Shown: positions 49,942 to 63,446, numbered from the stretch's first letter. The stretch is DNA of 64,000 bases from Acanthacorydalis orientalis (GCA_034766995.1 CM068314.1:24238108-24302107), one strand, 5' to 3'. Translations and numbers: made by a program. Notes: generated by a model not told the origin, from the letters alone.

Positions 49942-51487
49942 CCTGTTTATTGAAACGCAGCAATTATTAATAACATTAAATAATAAAATTCATCAATACA
50001 TACGTTTTCCAAGAAACTGAAAAAACTATATTTTTTTATTTTTTGCCATAAAATATACATTAAAAATATTGTATGCAATGATTATGTATTCACAACTGCA
50101 TCTATAAATAAATTGTGTTAATGCTGCAATTGATCTTATAAGTAGACTTCTAGTTATTAATTAAAGAAAAATAGATTTCACTTTACTCTGATCAATAGAT
50201 GTAGTGTGATTTATGAAAGAATGATAATAAAACATCAAGAACCTAATTATTAACTGAATATTATTTGCTATTAGTTATTAACAATTTGGTAACTATTAAA
50301 AACTGATAGTAAATAATACTCAGATAATAATAAGTATCTTAATATTTTATTATAATTCTTCCAGAAGTCACGATATGTCCATTGGTCGGTTGTAAAATGA
50401 GAAACAATTGTTAGATATTTTGTAACTTGACAAGTAATTAACTGTATCTGGATTCAATCCAAACCAAGAAATATAATAATAATATTTGCTATAAAATGTG
50501 TTTTCATCGAAATTTAATCTGAAACAAAACAAATATATATTTTACGATAACAAAACGTATGTTCATGAAACAATTTTATCCAAAAATTAATGCTATGTAA
50601 CAGATTATCACTTTCTGTGCTGCTCCGATTTCAGATTCCTTTTTTTGTAAAGCACATGAATTACCAGTGATCCGAGTGGTTGAATTCACTATTTACATTT
50701 GTGATAGAAATTTAAAAATTAAGAATATAAAACAGAAATTTCTATTACTAATAAGAAGAAGCAGTGGAGTATAAAATGAAGTATAAAATAAAAGAAACAC
50801 TTTCATTTTGAAACAAATTTTAATTAAGAAAACACATTATGATAACAAGGTAAAGGTCAAAACAAGGTAAAAATCAGTGAGACTTATTTGGCTAATCTTA
50901 AGAAATGTTGGTACTTTCAATCAGAATGACATTTTAATTAATCTATTATGTAAAAAATATAATCTTGTCAAACCAATTAATTATTTTGCATAGTCATTGA
51001 AGTAAACGTTAGTAGACTAATATAAAAATCAAATATAATAAAAAAAGATACTTGATATAAAAGTGTTTAAAATTTGACTCAATATTTCTGCACTATATAT
51101 AATCTAGAGACATTTTTATACCTAGTGGAGTACCGGTGAACTATGATATAAGAAATAATAAAATTATTTTTATGCATCAGTTAATGACATTGGGAAAGAT
51201 TTGATGATAGTCTGTAATAATAAATAGACTTGGAGAATTTCAAGCAACAATCAATTTCATTCATTAGTCAATCAATTTTTATGATGTTTATTTACTTGTT
51301 ACTACGTCTTATTTGAACAGAATATTTTTCTTATTAATTATTTTTATGAAAATCATTATGCTTTAATAAACAATATAAATGCATTTGTGACATAGTAAAC
51401 ATTAATAATTCTAAAAATGGGAGAAAAGGACAACAAATGACAACAGCGAAAAACAATTTTATTAACTGTTTGGAGAAGTAAGTGTGG

Positions 51488-51488
<1 letters not shown>

Positions 51489-51552
<64 letters not shown>
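51489..51552. repeat. (TA)n microsatellite
   Basis: About 31 TA units. Confidence 0.95.
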
Positions 51553-51556
<4 letters not shown>

Positions 51557-52077
51557 CTAAAATGATATAAAAATGAGTCATATCTTATTACTAGTTTATG
51601 CTTACACTATCTGCTAATAACTCTTTTTATTTGCATTTTTTCGTACAAAAAACAAATGACGCCATTTCTTTGAAAATCATAAATAAAAAATCTGAATCTG
51701 ACATTGAAAATCAATAATAAATTAAATAAAAAATAATCACCTGTGCCCGAAATATACATGATAAAAAATATTCGTTAATGAATTGATATGCTACTATTAC
51801 CTCCAAGTTGGAACAATATAAAAAAAAATATTAAAAAAGTGTGTTATATTAGCATATAGATCTTGTAAGAATAACATACGGTAAAGTGTATTGTAAAACA
51901 TTAGCATGTTTATTACCTTCTCTGTTAATCAATTTTACCTCTTCTGTAGTATGTAACAGCGATTGCGTAAAATTTATTAAAAGAAAAAATTAAGCATGAG
52001 TTTCATTTAAATTTTAAGTCTAACACAAATATACTTCAACAAATTGACTTAAGTATGGTGTCACTTGCATTTTCATT

Positions 52078-52086
52078 ATATGTATG

Positions 52087-52120
<34 letters not shown>
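52078..52120. repeat. compound (TA)n-(GA)n microsatellite
   Basis: A short TA run followed by about ten GA units. Confidence 0.9.
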
Positions 52121-53123
52121 CGAAATAATGATAACAAACTTACTTTAACCTTATATATAAAAAAATACATCTCTGGACATCATGTATAATAATTAAGTAA
52201 ATGATTTCTTATTTGTATCATTTAGTAATATTTCTAAATATTTTTGAAATATAAACTTAAAAAATAATATTCCAATCATTTGTAAACAGTATGATTGTTT
52301 CAAACACCTTGAAGAGATTATTAGCTATTTAAAAATTTGTAAACATAATTAAGGCGATGAAAATTTGAATATTCCCAGAATCAATGACAAAAAAATTTAA
52401 GGTATTAATAAATATGCAAGTATTTTAATTAGCGCGTATGAAAGGCCAAAAAACGTATCAGAAGGTTTCGAATAGTTGTGTAATGGCCGATACAGTTCAT
52501 GGTCAATAATGATATTTTCGTTAAGTTGAACAAATAAAAAATTTCGTAAAAATGAATGTATGCTGGCAGACGTTGACAAACAATGATTGCAATACAACTT
52601 TCATTGCACTGATGTAACTTCAAAACATGTTATTCAGCTCATAAGTGAGGTCAATCACAGGCTCCATTAATAAACGGTTATTAAATTTATAATGTAAGGA
52701 ATAATTGCAATCATATTTGTCCAGACATTTGTTATACTTTGTCATAATTGTATTTCAATAAGTGCGAATTATAGGCTATTGATCAATTGTACGTATTGAC
52801 ATTTACAAAATTGATGAACATATTTGTCTATGCCATTATTTAATCGGTAAGAAAGTATGATAATGAATATTTGTGTTCTTTTTTATTAAAAAAATACTCA
52901 GTCCTATACTTATTTTATAGAAAAGGATTTTATAACAAAATTGACTACGATGACGATATTTTTAACTGATGAAATAATATTTCCTTTAATTTAAAGTAGA
53001 ACTTTAATTTTAAGACATACTTCCAACATTAAACTATTTTGATTATTAGGCTCATAATATCAAAACATTTTTGTTCTGTATAGAATAAATGTTGAAACTA
53101 TATACGAAAATAACAATAATAAA

Positions 53124-53127
<4 letters not shown>

Positions 53128-53209
<82 letters not shown>
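53128..53209. repeat. (TA)n microsatellite
   Basis: TA run with regularly spaced CATA interruptions in its first half, about 125 bp beyond the gudu polyadenylation signal. Confidence 0.95.
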
Positions 53210-53211
<2 letters not shown>

Positions 53212-53333
53212 GATTAAATAATGCTGTAAAGAAATATCGAAATAATTTTCGTTTAAGATGTTATATGTAAGAAAGTTATTATTGTTTATCCCGTCTATTG
53301 CAACGATAAATAATCATATGGTAAAAAGTAAAT

Positions 53334-53339
53334 TTTATT
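53334..53339 (-). terminator. polyadenylation signal of gudu/ODAD2
   Basis: AATAAA on the minus strand, about 54 bp after the stop codon. Confidence 0.6.
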
Positions 53340-53392
53340 AAAACATTACAGAAATCTTTATATTACATTTGAATTCTATAAAACTCCATAAA

Positions 53393-55559
53393 TTAATTTG
53401 CGACCTCTTCGTCGTCAGTCAAATACATGTCGTTTGTATCACCCAATAAATAAAATGTTTCCGCTTCAAGTGCGAGATGTCTTATATTTCTTAGACAACC
53501 AGCAGCTGCTTCCTGAAGTTTTTCATCTGTGGACGCAATAGCGCGCAATAAAAATTTCACGACGCCGCTTTCATGCATTGTAATACAGTTGAATGCATCT
53601 GTTGACAATGAGTGCAGGGCAAATGCGGCTGTCCTGTGTACTTTTGTATTCTCTGCGGCCATGTATCCGACTAAAGGAGTGATAGCTCCTTTACGACCGT
53701 ACTCTTTACAGTTACTACCCCACGAACAACTATTACCAATTGCTGCTGCTAAATGTTCTCTTAATAGTTCATCTTCGGTTTCTACTAAATTAGCTAAAGA
53801 AGTTATAACCCCATGATCAGTTATAATAGCTAAGTTTTCTGTATCTTTTGCAATGATTGCTAATGCAGCGCAGATAGCTGCTAGGACTTTATTATCCTTC
53901 GATTTCAATAAACCGACTGTAAGTTCTAAGGCTCCTACTAAACTCCTAACCATTTCTCCCGATTCAAAAGCATTTTCTATACATGGACATAGTGCCCAAG
54001 CTGCGTTTGCTTGAACTTTCGAGGAAGGGTTTCTTAGCAATGACCAAATGAGACGTACTGCATCCAACTCTTCCAAAATTCTCATTGAGTCAGGTTCTTT
54101 AGCACACTCTTTCAGGACTAAAGGTACGTTCTCTAAAAGTGGAGCATGTGTTGAATTTAAATGATTGACTAGCGGTGGAATACCATTAGCTTTTCTCAAT
54201 GTCTCTCTATTGGATGGAAATTTTAAACATTCGGCCAGCCCACCTACGACGTTCGTTAACACATCTTCATTTTCATCATCTAACAAACGTATCAAAATAG
54301 CAACTGTACTCAGTTGATCGAATCTAGTAACATTTTCTGGACTAATCGCACATTTCCAAATGGCACCAGTCGCTGCGGCTAAAAGAGGTTTATTATCACG
54401 AAATTTCGGATCTTTTGCGATTACAACTAATGGATCAAGACCACCAGCCTGTCGGACAAGATCTCGAGTTTCAGCATCTTCTGCGCATCTAAATATGGCT
54501 CTAGCACAATGCATTTTTAATTCTACATTTTCATTTTTAATATGCTTAACAATATCGCCAATCATTCCTTCAGTTTTGATTGCAAGACGATAAATGGAAT
54601 TTAAAGCGCATAAAGAAAGTGCTGCCATCGTAGGTATTATAACATCTAAATGTACCGATTTAAGTAGCCTAGCTAACAAACTGATAACGCCACTTTTACG
54701 CATAGTTTCAGTATTACTTTTCGATTCGGAAAGTGACCACAAAGCATTTGCACCAGCTTTTGCAATATTTACTAATTCTACATCGTCTTTAGATAATTCT
54801 TCTATAGGCGATGTCAAACATTTCAAGGGAACATCAATTAAATCAACAACTTTTGGTATTCCGCCATATTTCCTTACAATCCTTCTCGCCTTTCGTATTT
54901 TACATACTTTTGCTAATGTTTTGGCGGCTAAAATTTGTAAATCACGTGCAGGATTGTTCAATAAGTTAACTAAGACTGGAACACAGCCTAAATCAGTAAT
55001 ATTTTTCCGTACTTCTGAATTTTGCGCAATAATACATAGAACATCCAGTGATGCTAGTTTACAATTTAAATCTTGTGCTTCTAACAAATTCACTAGAATT
55101 TCAAGACCTCCGATCTCTTGTATAGCTAACTGATTCATTTCAGATGATAAATCACTGTCTTTGAGACAGCAAAGTGAAATCAGAGTTGCTGTTTGATTTC
55201 CAGACTTTAAATATTTCACTAGTTTTTGTATGTGCCAAAAATCAGCAGGTACTTCTTCACCCTGAAAATGCATGTATGTTTGAAAACAATGATCATTTAT
55301 TCGTGCTCATTTGTGATTAATCGATAAGTAGTTTAAAATATTTTGTTTTAATTAAACTGCAAGGTTAGTTTCGATACTAACAAAATAAACAATCAACTAA
55401 TATTAGACAAATAGATAATTATATAAAAAAATAAAACAATATTGTTTTTCTCTAATAAAATTACATTTAAAAAAAAATACATTTAATACAAGTTTACATG
55501 CACACACTGATACACACACTCATATACACAAACAAACACACAGAAACACATGGGCACAT

Positions 55560-55628
<69 letters not shown>

Positions 55629-56067
55629 TAAAATACATGTGTTGTATACGTAAAATCATACAAAGATAAAATTAATAATTTATTTAAAAGCGACAAAGAA
55701 CTTCTACGAAACAACCAAATTGATTTATTGTTCGTTATTTATCACTTTACTTTTAAACATTACTATTAACAAATCAACAGTACCAAATAATGAAACTAAT
55801 TATCTATTTCAATACAAAAGTACATTTCAAGTGCAAATTGAAAGTGTTTACTGACTTATCTCTTTATATTAAAACATGTATATAATTATAACAATAAATA
55901 TTGTCATTTATAGTTGATTAACGGCTGATTTTTACAAGTTCATTGTCCACAAGTGGATATAATTGTTGTAGTCCCATGGTTCATTCTTTCAATTTTTTAT
56001 CAGTATGCTGTTAAATATTAAAGTATAAAACAAAGTAAGAAATGAATATATTAATATTATCTTTATG

Positions 56068-56099
<32 letters not shown>

Positions 56100-57324
56100 A
56101 TGTATGTGTGCATGTATACATATAAATATATATTCAGATATTAAAATATTATTTCTACTCCTTTCCCCTAAGTAGTGATTACGAATAAATTAAATTTCTC
56201 ACAGATTAATAAAATGGAAATAATATTCATTTGATAACACGATTAAAATCAATAATATTAAATTATCAGAAATAAAATAGCATATGATATAACTAAATAA
56301 TAATTAAACATGAACAGATCTAATAATTAATTAATATGAAAATAATTAAACAATATCCAAAAATGAAAAAATAATATACAAGTAATCTTGCTTTAATTAT
56401 TTACAAGTGTGTATTTGTTACAACTAAATAAAAATAAATTTAAATTATGATGGTTTTTATATAGATAATCTCGTTTATGTATTGTCTTGCTGGTTTTGGT
56501 TTAGATAAGTCGTTTGACAACAACTATTTCAGGCTTTGAGACATTTTAACGATTAGCGACATATATACTCGTATAGTGTAACAGCAAACTGTCTATCACC
56601 TATAAGAAGTATATCAATAAACTACTGGAAGATAGATTAAAAGCTAATTAGTTGTAACAAATTACTATTCAAGTATGTCATCAAATTCAATACTAAAAAG
56701 GGTATAACAATTTTAGTTTCTATTAACAACTTTGACGGTTTGATACAGTTTCCATGTGGTATAAAAATTGAGTGATTGATGAAATTGTATCCAAATTTTA
56801 TATCAAAACAAATAATAAAAATTTTATTTTAAAAACCATATAATGAAAAAATATGAATATAATGACTGTTTTCTAAAGAAACTATATTTTTGAACTTAAA
56901 AAGTTCTATCATTATATAAAACATGCGAATTTTTGAAAGATGTCACAATTAAGATTTTTAATCTGTCATGCCGTTCATATGGAACAGAATAATTTCTGAC
57001 TGGACTCTACATCATAAATTATCGGTCATAAGTTTTATATCCGGTATCAAAGTGTAAGCATAAACATTTATTAATACACTTAGTTACATTAATTGAAATG
57101 AGTTTTATATAAAATAATATTTTTTTATGAATATTAAAGGCGACAAATCCTAACAAATTAAACATAACGATTAAAACATATACTTTGACAAGTTCCAACA
57201 TCGGCTGATCACTTTCTTCATCGGAACTTCCCGGTTCTATTGAATCTTCACTATCTGTCAATGGCTCCCGAACTATAAAAACTCTTGCTCCTGATTTAAA
57301 TCCTCCATCGTCGTCGTCATCCAT
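53393..57324 (-). CDS. gudu: ODAD2/ARMC4 orthologue (gudu), armadillo-repeat dynein-docking protein
   Basis: Two exons, 57324-57184 and 55261-53393, join on a codon boundary (669 aa). Exon 1 encodes an acidic start, [20 protein letters not shown], then [10 protein letters not shown], and ends at AAA|GTATAT. Exon 2 follows ATTTTCAG and starts [20 protein letters not shown], then [11 protein letters not shown]. The acidic segment followed by this block is the ARMC4 pattern. The remainder is tandem armadillo repeats, such as [49 protein letters not shown] and [14 protein letters not shown] near the end. In vertebrates the protein docks outer dynein arms on cilia; Drosophila gudu is needed for male fertility. 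An in-frame TGA lies 21 bases before the start. The ATG at 55273 lies in the intron and is not the start. It lacks the long N-terminal region of the vertebrate protein. Confidence 0.95.
55501..55626. repeat. (CA)n-rich and (TA)n compound microsatellite
   Basis: An irregular CA-rich tract, then a pure CA run and a TA run of about 27 units, in the gudu intron. Confidence 0.9.
56070..56120. repeat. (TA)n-(TG)n microsatellite
   Basis: A short TA run followed by GTGTGTGTGTGTATGTATGT, in the gudu intron. Confidence 0.85.
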
Positions 57325-57385
57325 TGTCGTCGTTTTTGTTCTTCACTTAGATCTACACAATCATCTAAAATTTTATAAACAAATA

Positions 57386-57596
57386 TACGGTGATTCAATC
57401 TGGGTTTCCACACGGAATTATTAAAAAAATCGGAAAAATTAAAAAAAATCACGTTATTTTTTATTTAGTAATTTATTTCAATTGTATATTAATATTAAAT
57501 TGAACTAAAATACTAAACAACAAATAACATGATTTTGTTCATTTTTGAGATTTTTTTAATATTTTCATGTGGAATCCTAAATTGAATCACCCTATA
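57386..57596. mobile_element. fold-back MITE family, copy C
   Basis: The ends are TACGGTGATTCAATCTGGGT and the inverted CCTAAATTGAATCACCCTAT. The centre is TTGAACTAAAATACTAAA with its partner upstream. The copy is flanked by TA/ATA and has no coding frame. It lies about 60 bp upstream of the gudu start codon, within the likely promoter or 5' UTR. Confidence 0.85.
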
Positions 57597-57730
57597 TTTA
57601 ACATAGTTTTTCAAAAAAATATTCATCAAAGAAAATAAATTATTTTTTTTGTATTACATACACACAAAAAATATTCAATGTCGAACCAAATGTCATGTAT
57701 ATTGTTTTCAAAGCCTCATAAGATAATTAA

Positions 57731-57737
<7 letters not shown>

Positions 57738-57776
<39 letters not shown>

Positions 57777-57789
57777 TATATATATATGC

Positions 57790-57846
<57 letters not shown>
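57738..57846. repeat. (TA)n microsatellite with CATA interruptions
   Basis: About 110 bp of TA units interrupted by TACACATA and GCATA segments. Confidence 0.95.
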
Positions 57847-57848
<2 letters not shown>

Positions 57849-58615
57849 ATATAAATGAAAGTAAAAAATGTACCAAAAGTAAATTAGATTTCTTTATCGC
57901 TAATTATTTTTTACACGAACAAGTTTTAAGCATTGGACAATCCATATATAAAGATATTTTTAATTTAAACCTTGAAAATATTTTTTACCATGTCACAAAA
58001 ATAAAAAAAACACACACACAAAAAGAGAACATATTAAAAATAAGCTTACATGTTAAAAATAAATATTATGAAACTTATTTTGATCAAGACAATTCTTCAT
58101 AAAATTGAATTATTAACAATATTCGATTCAATTAAATGTTTTCAATAAATGTTAATTAATACGAATAATTAACAATAGCTTGTATTAGTATAATAAAAAT
58201 AATTAAACTGAAAAATCATTTCAAAAACATGTAAAACTGGACAAATTACATTACTTATAAGATACAAACGAGAACTAGTCACATAGAAGAAAATTGTTTC
58301 AAGGACACTTGTGTATAAAAAGACATTATGTTACAGAATATAAAAATATATATGTAAGATACTACTTTATTTCAAATTCTAGTATAATTTCATCACAAAA
58401 TGTAATATATAAAATCTACTTATACATTATAGTAAATAATAATCTGTGTATACATTATATTGGTTTAATAATAATAAGAAAAACACATTAATATTAATAG
58501 CTATATGCCTCAAGAAATGATTTCGAATTAAAATATTCGTAATATTTATTTATAAGCATGAATAGCAATATAAAACAATATTTCCTTTAAAAAATAATTA
58601 AAATATTACAATTAC

Positions 58616-58630
58616 ATATATATATGTATG

Positions 58631-58690
<60 letters not shown>
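58616..58690. repeat. (TA)n microsatellite
   Basis: About 70 bp, with TATGTATGTATG at the left edge. Confidence 0.95.
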
Positions 58691-58692
<2 letters not shown>

Positions 58693-59439
58693 TAGTTGGT
58701 CTAAAAGGTATTTGAACAGAGGTATGATATAATTTTAATTAACTTTTAAAACACAAAAAAAATATTTTTTAATAGTCACTACTCAGAGCTTATTATATTT
58801 GCTTCTAGATAAATAATAACAAATTATGCAAATTTTAACAGTTTCAGACACATTTGTAAAAGTAATCGACCAACACAGAAGTATAAAAGCCCAAAGTACA
58901 AAAACTATTTGAACAAAGTACTTCATACAGAGATAAAACATGAAAAGTAAAAAAAAATATGACTGGACATTAGATAATTGTAAATTAAAGAGGAAAAAAT
59001 GACATTGGGATTTGACAGATTGGTGAAACGAAGTAATGGTAGGATGTATAATAAAAGTACAAAGATAAAATGTTTCCTTGAAAATTAAAGTAAATGTTTC
59101 AGTACGATAATCCATACATGAGTGTTTAGAGTATTGTTTCTGATCCTTACACGAAATTGCTAAACTGTAGAATAGTTACTAAACTGTAGAACAGCATCCA
59201 AGAAGTCCTATTTAAATAAAGTAAACAGGGGTAAACGTGTTACATTTTCGAAACAACACTAAAAAATGTTTAACTGGGATCTGAAATCGTGTAATTTTCT
59301 TAGACAAGATAAAAATACATATTTTGGATTCAGTGGCAAGAAAATTTTATACAAAAAACTTTTACAGCTTAGAACGCTTAAAAGATACGCTTGACTGGAA
59401 AACAGGAAGATGTTCCGATGATATTATAATCGTGTAGAG

Positions 59440-60317
59440 CAGTGGTGGCTAATTTTTTTATCTGCGCGTGACAAAAATTTCTAAACAATATTTATCGAGT
59501 TACTGGTGTACCGTGCAGATATCAATAGGGAAAAAAAATATAAAAAAAATAATTACTGCAAAATTTTATTCAGTTTAAAAATTAACAGAGTTTCATAAAA
59601 ATGTACAAAAAACAATTACCGAGATTTTTGCTGTTGTACAGTTAATGCCAAATGCTTTATATTTGGGTCATATTTCATCACTTTTAATAATATGCACGCA
59701 GAACTAGCTTCATCAGTCATTCTATTTCTTTATCTATCTTTTAGAAAATTTATTTTGGAAAATAATGACTAAGCATATGTAGAGGAGAAAATTGATAATA
59801 TCTCTAGTTTTTTTTAAACAACTAAAAGTTTCAGGAATGGCTATTAAACACTTTGTTGAACAATGCATGTATTATTTATTCTTGGAAAGCACTTACACGA
59901 AGTCAGTAGAAGGGACAAGAAGTCCTTTATTGTGTCATTTGTCAATTTCAAAGAAATAATATAATTTTTCTTTACTAGAACTAACGAAACACGAACCTTG
60001 CAATAACTTGGAAAGTATCCCCTATCTGAATTTTAGTCAACAATTTTATATTTTCTATCTAATAAATCATTCTATGTATTTATCATTCATGTACCAGTCT
60101 GAAAATAGAGACAAGATATTTCAATTTAACCAGTACAGTGAATCTGTCTTTGATATTGTATCGTTTTAGGAGTGTATTACCGATTTATGTTAAAACGGAT
60201 ATTATTTAGGAAAATTATACTTTTTTCTGAAAAGCAAAAAATAGAAATGACATCATCTGGAAATCATTCACGTGCCAGTAAAATTTTCGTACGTGCCACC
60301 TCTGGCACTCATGCCTG
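59440..60317 (-). mobile_element. hAT-like element copy with 8-bp target duplication
   Basis: The 878-bp copy begins CAGTGGTGGCTAA, and its other end reads CAGGCATGAGTGCCAGAGG on the minus strand. The flanks are GTGTAGAG (59432-59439) and GTGTATAG (60318-60325), a 7-of-8 match typical of hAT 8-bp duplications. The minus strand near 59745-59625 translates to RNRMTDEASSACILLKVMKY and DPNIKHLALTVQQQKSR then stop, which resembles the C-terminus of hAT transposases. The rest is too decayed to translate, so it is a non-autonomous or dead copy. Confidence 0.75.
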
Positions 60318-61709
60318 GTGTATAGTAACAAACGACACTTTTTAGACAATATTAATGGCATTATAAATAAATATGCATGTATTTAAATATCTGAAAAGTG
60401 ATTTGAAGAGAGTATAAAAAAATTAGATCATCTTTAAAATAATTTTATATTTCAATATAAGCCTTAATTATTAAAGAATATCTTTTTTATAAGAACTGTA
60501 GTGAGATAATATATTATTTTAAATCAGCAGGAATTACTTAAACATTCAAATGGCGAAAAAAACAAACTTTTTCAGCTATACCAAGAACATTTATAATTTC
60601 AATCCCAAATAAGTTACAGTATGTTATTAATTAAGAAGGTGATTTAATTAAATATTAAAAGTATTATACTTTTAGTACTAAGTAACAGAAATCAATTAGT
60701 AAGAATACTTTTGTAAAATTGATTCGTTTTGATTGAGTTCTTTCATTTTTTAAAAAATTCTGCTAAATTCATGTATTTTGATATTATATACGTTACAAGC
60801 TATAAAAATACACTAAACATTTTTTTATTTGTATTGGTTCTTTAAAATTAAACAATCAATAACCTTTTTATGATTATTCAATGCAGGATTTAAAAAAGTG
60901 GGCACATCGTTTACTTTCACATTTTATAAATTTTGTTATTTTGTATCAATCGAATTTGTGATTGTAAATCGGTGCTAGTGGGTCAGATTTATATAGAAAG
61001 CCTGCATTTTCTCAGTACATTTTATATCTTTCTAGATTTATCAATACAAATGTGCAGTGCTTGATAAATATGTTACGAAATATAAATAATGCACCTTAAT
61101 AATTGCTTCACAAATATTGATCTTCATTCGATAAACACTTACTTGTATATATTTACATGTTGTTATAAATTCCAAGTTTTTGTAATTTACATTGAATTGA
61201 AATAAAACCAGTTTGACAACTAATCAGATATTTTCGTTCCTTAACCTTAATTTAATTTGAAAATAAAACAAACAATCTTTATTTTTATTGTATATATATA
61301 TATTAGTTTTAATGTTAGTCTTGTTTTAATTTTTTAAACATAGATACGTATTATTATTTATCTTTGTAATTTATCAGTTTGAGAACGTTTTTTTTTGTTT
61401 TTTTCTTTAAATTCAAATTTCTTACAATATAATTTGGTTCATTTGAGTACATAAATAGTTAAAAATAATTATCTGACTGTAAATAAAACATCTGATTGTA
61501 AATTATAGATTGAGAAAAATTTGTCTTTTTAAAAAATATTAACCCATTAAACGCCGCTGTTAAAATCGTAGGAATTTTCGAAAACGCTTAACATGGTTTG
61601 GTTCTTGGCCCATTCTAATTAATTTGGCGTTAAAAAGAAAAAAATTAAAAATTTCAGTCTTCCACAGTGAGATTTTTGTATACGCAACAGTGGCGACTAA
61701 TATTATTAT

Positions 61710-61710
<1 letters not shown>

Positions 61711-61752
<42 letters not shown>

Positions 61753-61768
61753 TATTTATATATATATG
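61711..61768. repeat. (TA)n microsatellite
   Basis: TA run followed by an imperfect TATATTTATATA segment. Confidence 0.9.
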
Positions 61769-61891
61769 AAGTGAATAATAACTAGTCTGCTTTAAGTTTT
61801 AACTTCATTTATTTCATTAAAATCCAAATCAACTATCAAACGCTGTGATAGTTGTTAAAACACTTCGGGTGAAGAAAAACGCTGCACTTTT

Positions 61892-61896
<5 letters not shown>

Positions 61897-61952
<56 letters not shown>
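61897..61952. repeat. (TA)n microsatellite
   Basis: About 27 TA units. Confidence 0.95.
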
Positions 61953-61956
<4 letters not shown>

Positions 61957-63396
61957 AAATTGAAGTTTACATAAGGGCAAAATTAATATTCATGGTTAAC
62001 TTTTAAATTTAAATTTTGATTAATTATTTTTCAGAAGATTCTTTACGACCTCCGATAACTCGTTTTTCTACATTAGGTCATGACACAAATTGAGTACAGT
62101 TACGAAAATGAATTGATTTAATCAACGTTAATACTGTTTTTTCGCATATTTGTTTATAAATAGCTGTAAAGTTGTAAAGCAGGCAATTTCTTTAACTTTA
62201 AATAGATTTTCTTTAGTTAGAAATTTATGATAGCAAGTCAGTCATTGTTTGTTTATTTATTAATTCACATTAATAATGAACAATTTTTAAATTTAACTAG
62301 AATTCAAGAATTATCTACTGTTTAATATCCTTGTTTGTATTAGATAGTATTTATTTTGATTTAATATTAAGGTCAGGTTTACCTTGCATAAGGAAAATAT
62401 TTTATTCAAGTCACTTTGTTAATTAACTTTTTTTTATAAAATTATATCATTTTTTTTATACATGAATTATGAAAATATATTTTGAATTAGAATATAAGTT
62501 TATAAAATAAAATTATCGATTTTATTTACGTAAATATATTAGACGTTAGTGCTTATTTAATACATTATACATTTTTAATGAAATTATAATTACTCTCTAA
62601 ATACTAATTCCATGACTATTGTATTAATATTTATAAACATAATTACTTATCAGTTTTTATTAATGAAACAATTTGTATAATCGATTAAAAAACAAAATTT
62701 TATGCTTGCATATTTACCATAATTGGCAATATAATGAACATTTCCTCTTTCTTAATTTTTAGAAATTATGATTAACACAATACAATGTCATTTTCTATTT
62801 AAATGAATATTTAGAACATCAGTCATTTCTTACATCGAGGTATTAGGTAAATGTTTCCGTTGCCATAGATAAATAATGATTGTTAAATCCGGTTCTACTC
62901 ACACACTTTATATATATATATATATATATATACACCTGCATTTTGGTATCATAGTATACTACCTTTATTAAATCAATTAGAAACAAAGAAAAAATACATA
63001 TTCATTTAAGTTAATGGAATTTTTATCATACAATCCGAATTGTTGATATTAAACTGTTTTGAAAAATCATTCTGCAATCAAAAATGACATTTTTTTTAAT
63101 AATAAAGTGGCACACAGCTACTTTTTTATTAGCAATTTAAATGAAATATTACGTTACTACGTACAGTACATAAATAAGAGTGCAATTATGTATTACACCA
63201 TTGTTTTTGCTTACTGTTTCACATAAGGCAAATTATAGACATAATAAAAATTATAGACGGAACGAAAGAAATACTTATGAGTAATAATATTACATATGAA
63301 TGATAGATACTAAACAGGTATTCTTATAATAAATGAATACTTATCAATTAAAATAACAAAATTCAATATAACATAATTCTTATGTACTCTTTATAC

Positions 63397-63399
<3 letters not shown>

Positions 63400-63442
<43 letters not shown>
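63400..63442. repeat. (TA)n microsatellite
   Basis: About 21 TA units. Confidence 0.95.

Positions 63443-63446
<4 letters not shown>

Larger units (their letters stand above)
49942..53127. other. A+T-rich intergenic DNA, no gene seen
   Basis: Only microsatellites stand out. The minus-strand frames near 52400-52620 have no recognisable domain and no conserved splice context. Confidence 0.5.
55262..57183. other. gudu intron 1
   Basis: A 1.9-kb intron with minus-strand GT...AG ends. It contains a (CA)(TA) array and otherwise A+T-rich sequence with no recognisable feature. Confidence 0.85.
57597..59439. other. intergenic DNA with possible Tc1-like remnant
   Basis: Contains two very long TA-rich arrays. 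Between 58690 and about 59400 a TTGGTCTAAAAGGTATTTGA end next to TA repeats resembles a Tc1/pogo inverted repeat, and the frame near 58940-59090 is broken. I could not assign a transposase with confidence. Confidence 0.3.

Noticed and set aside
54594..55133. 179-codon + strand frame antisense to gudu
   Set aside because: It is the shadow of the conserved armadillo coding exon on the other strand, and its composition mirrors that exon.
55262..55273. ATG at 55273 as the gudu start
   Set aside because: These bases form the end of an intron (ATTTTCAG acceptor). The acidic upstream exon fits the ARMC4 pattern and joins in phase.
58783..59115. 110-codon minus-strand frame with hydrophobic translation
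   Set aside because: Its hydrophobicity is what the complement of A-rich DNA gives (Phe/Leu/Ile/Tyr). It lies in a probable transposon remnant and has no start context or conserved motif.
58690..59400. Tc1-like transposase on the + strand
   Set aside because: One end resembles a Tc1/pogo inverted repeat, but the translated segments could not be aligned convincingly with catalytic motifs, so it is kept only as a low-confidence remark.
61540..61900. Possible piggyBac-like end (TTAACCCATTAAACGCC)
   Set aside because: No matching opposite end (GGGTTAA) or transposase remnant was found nearby.
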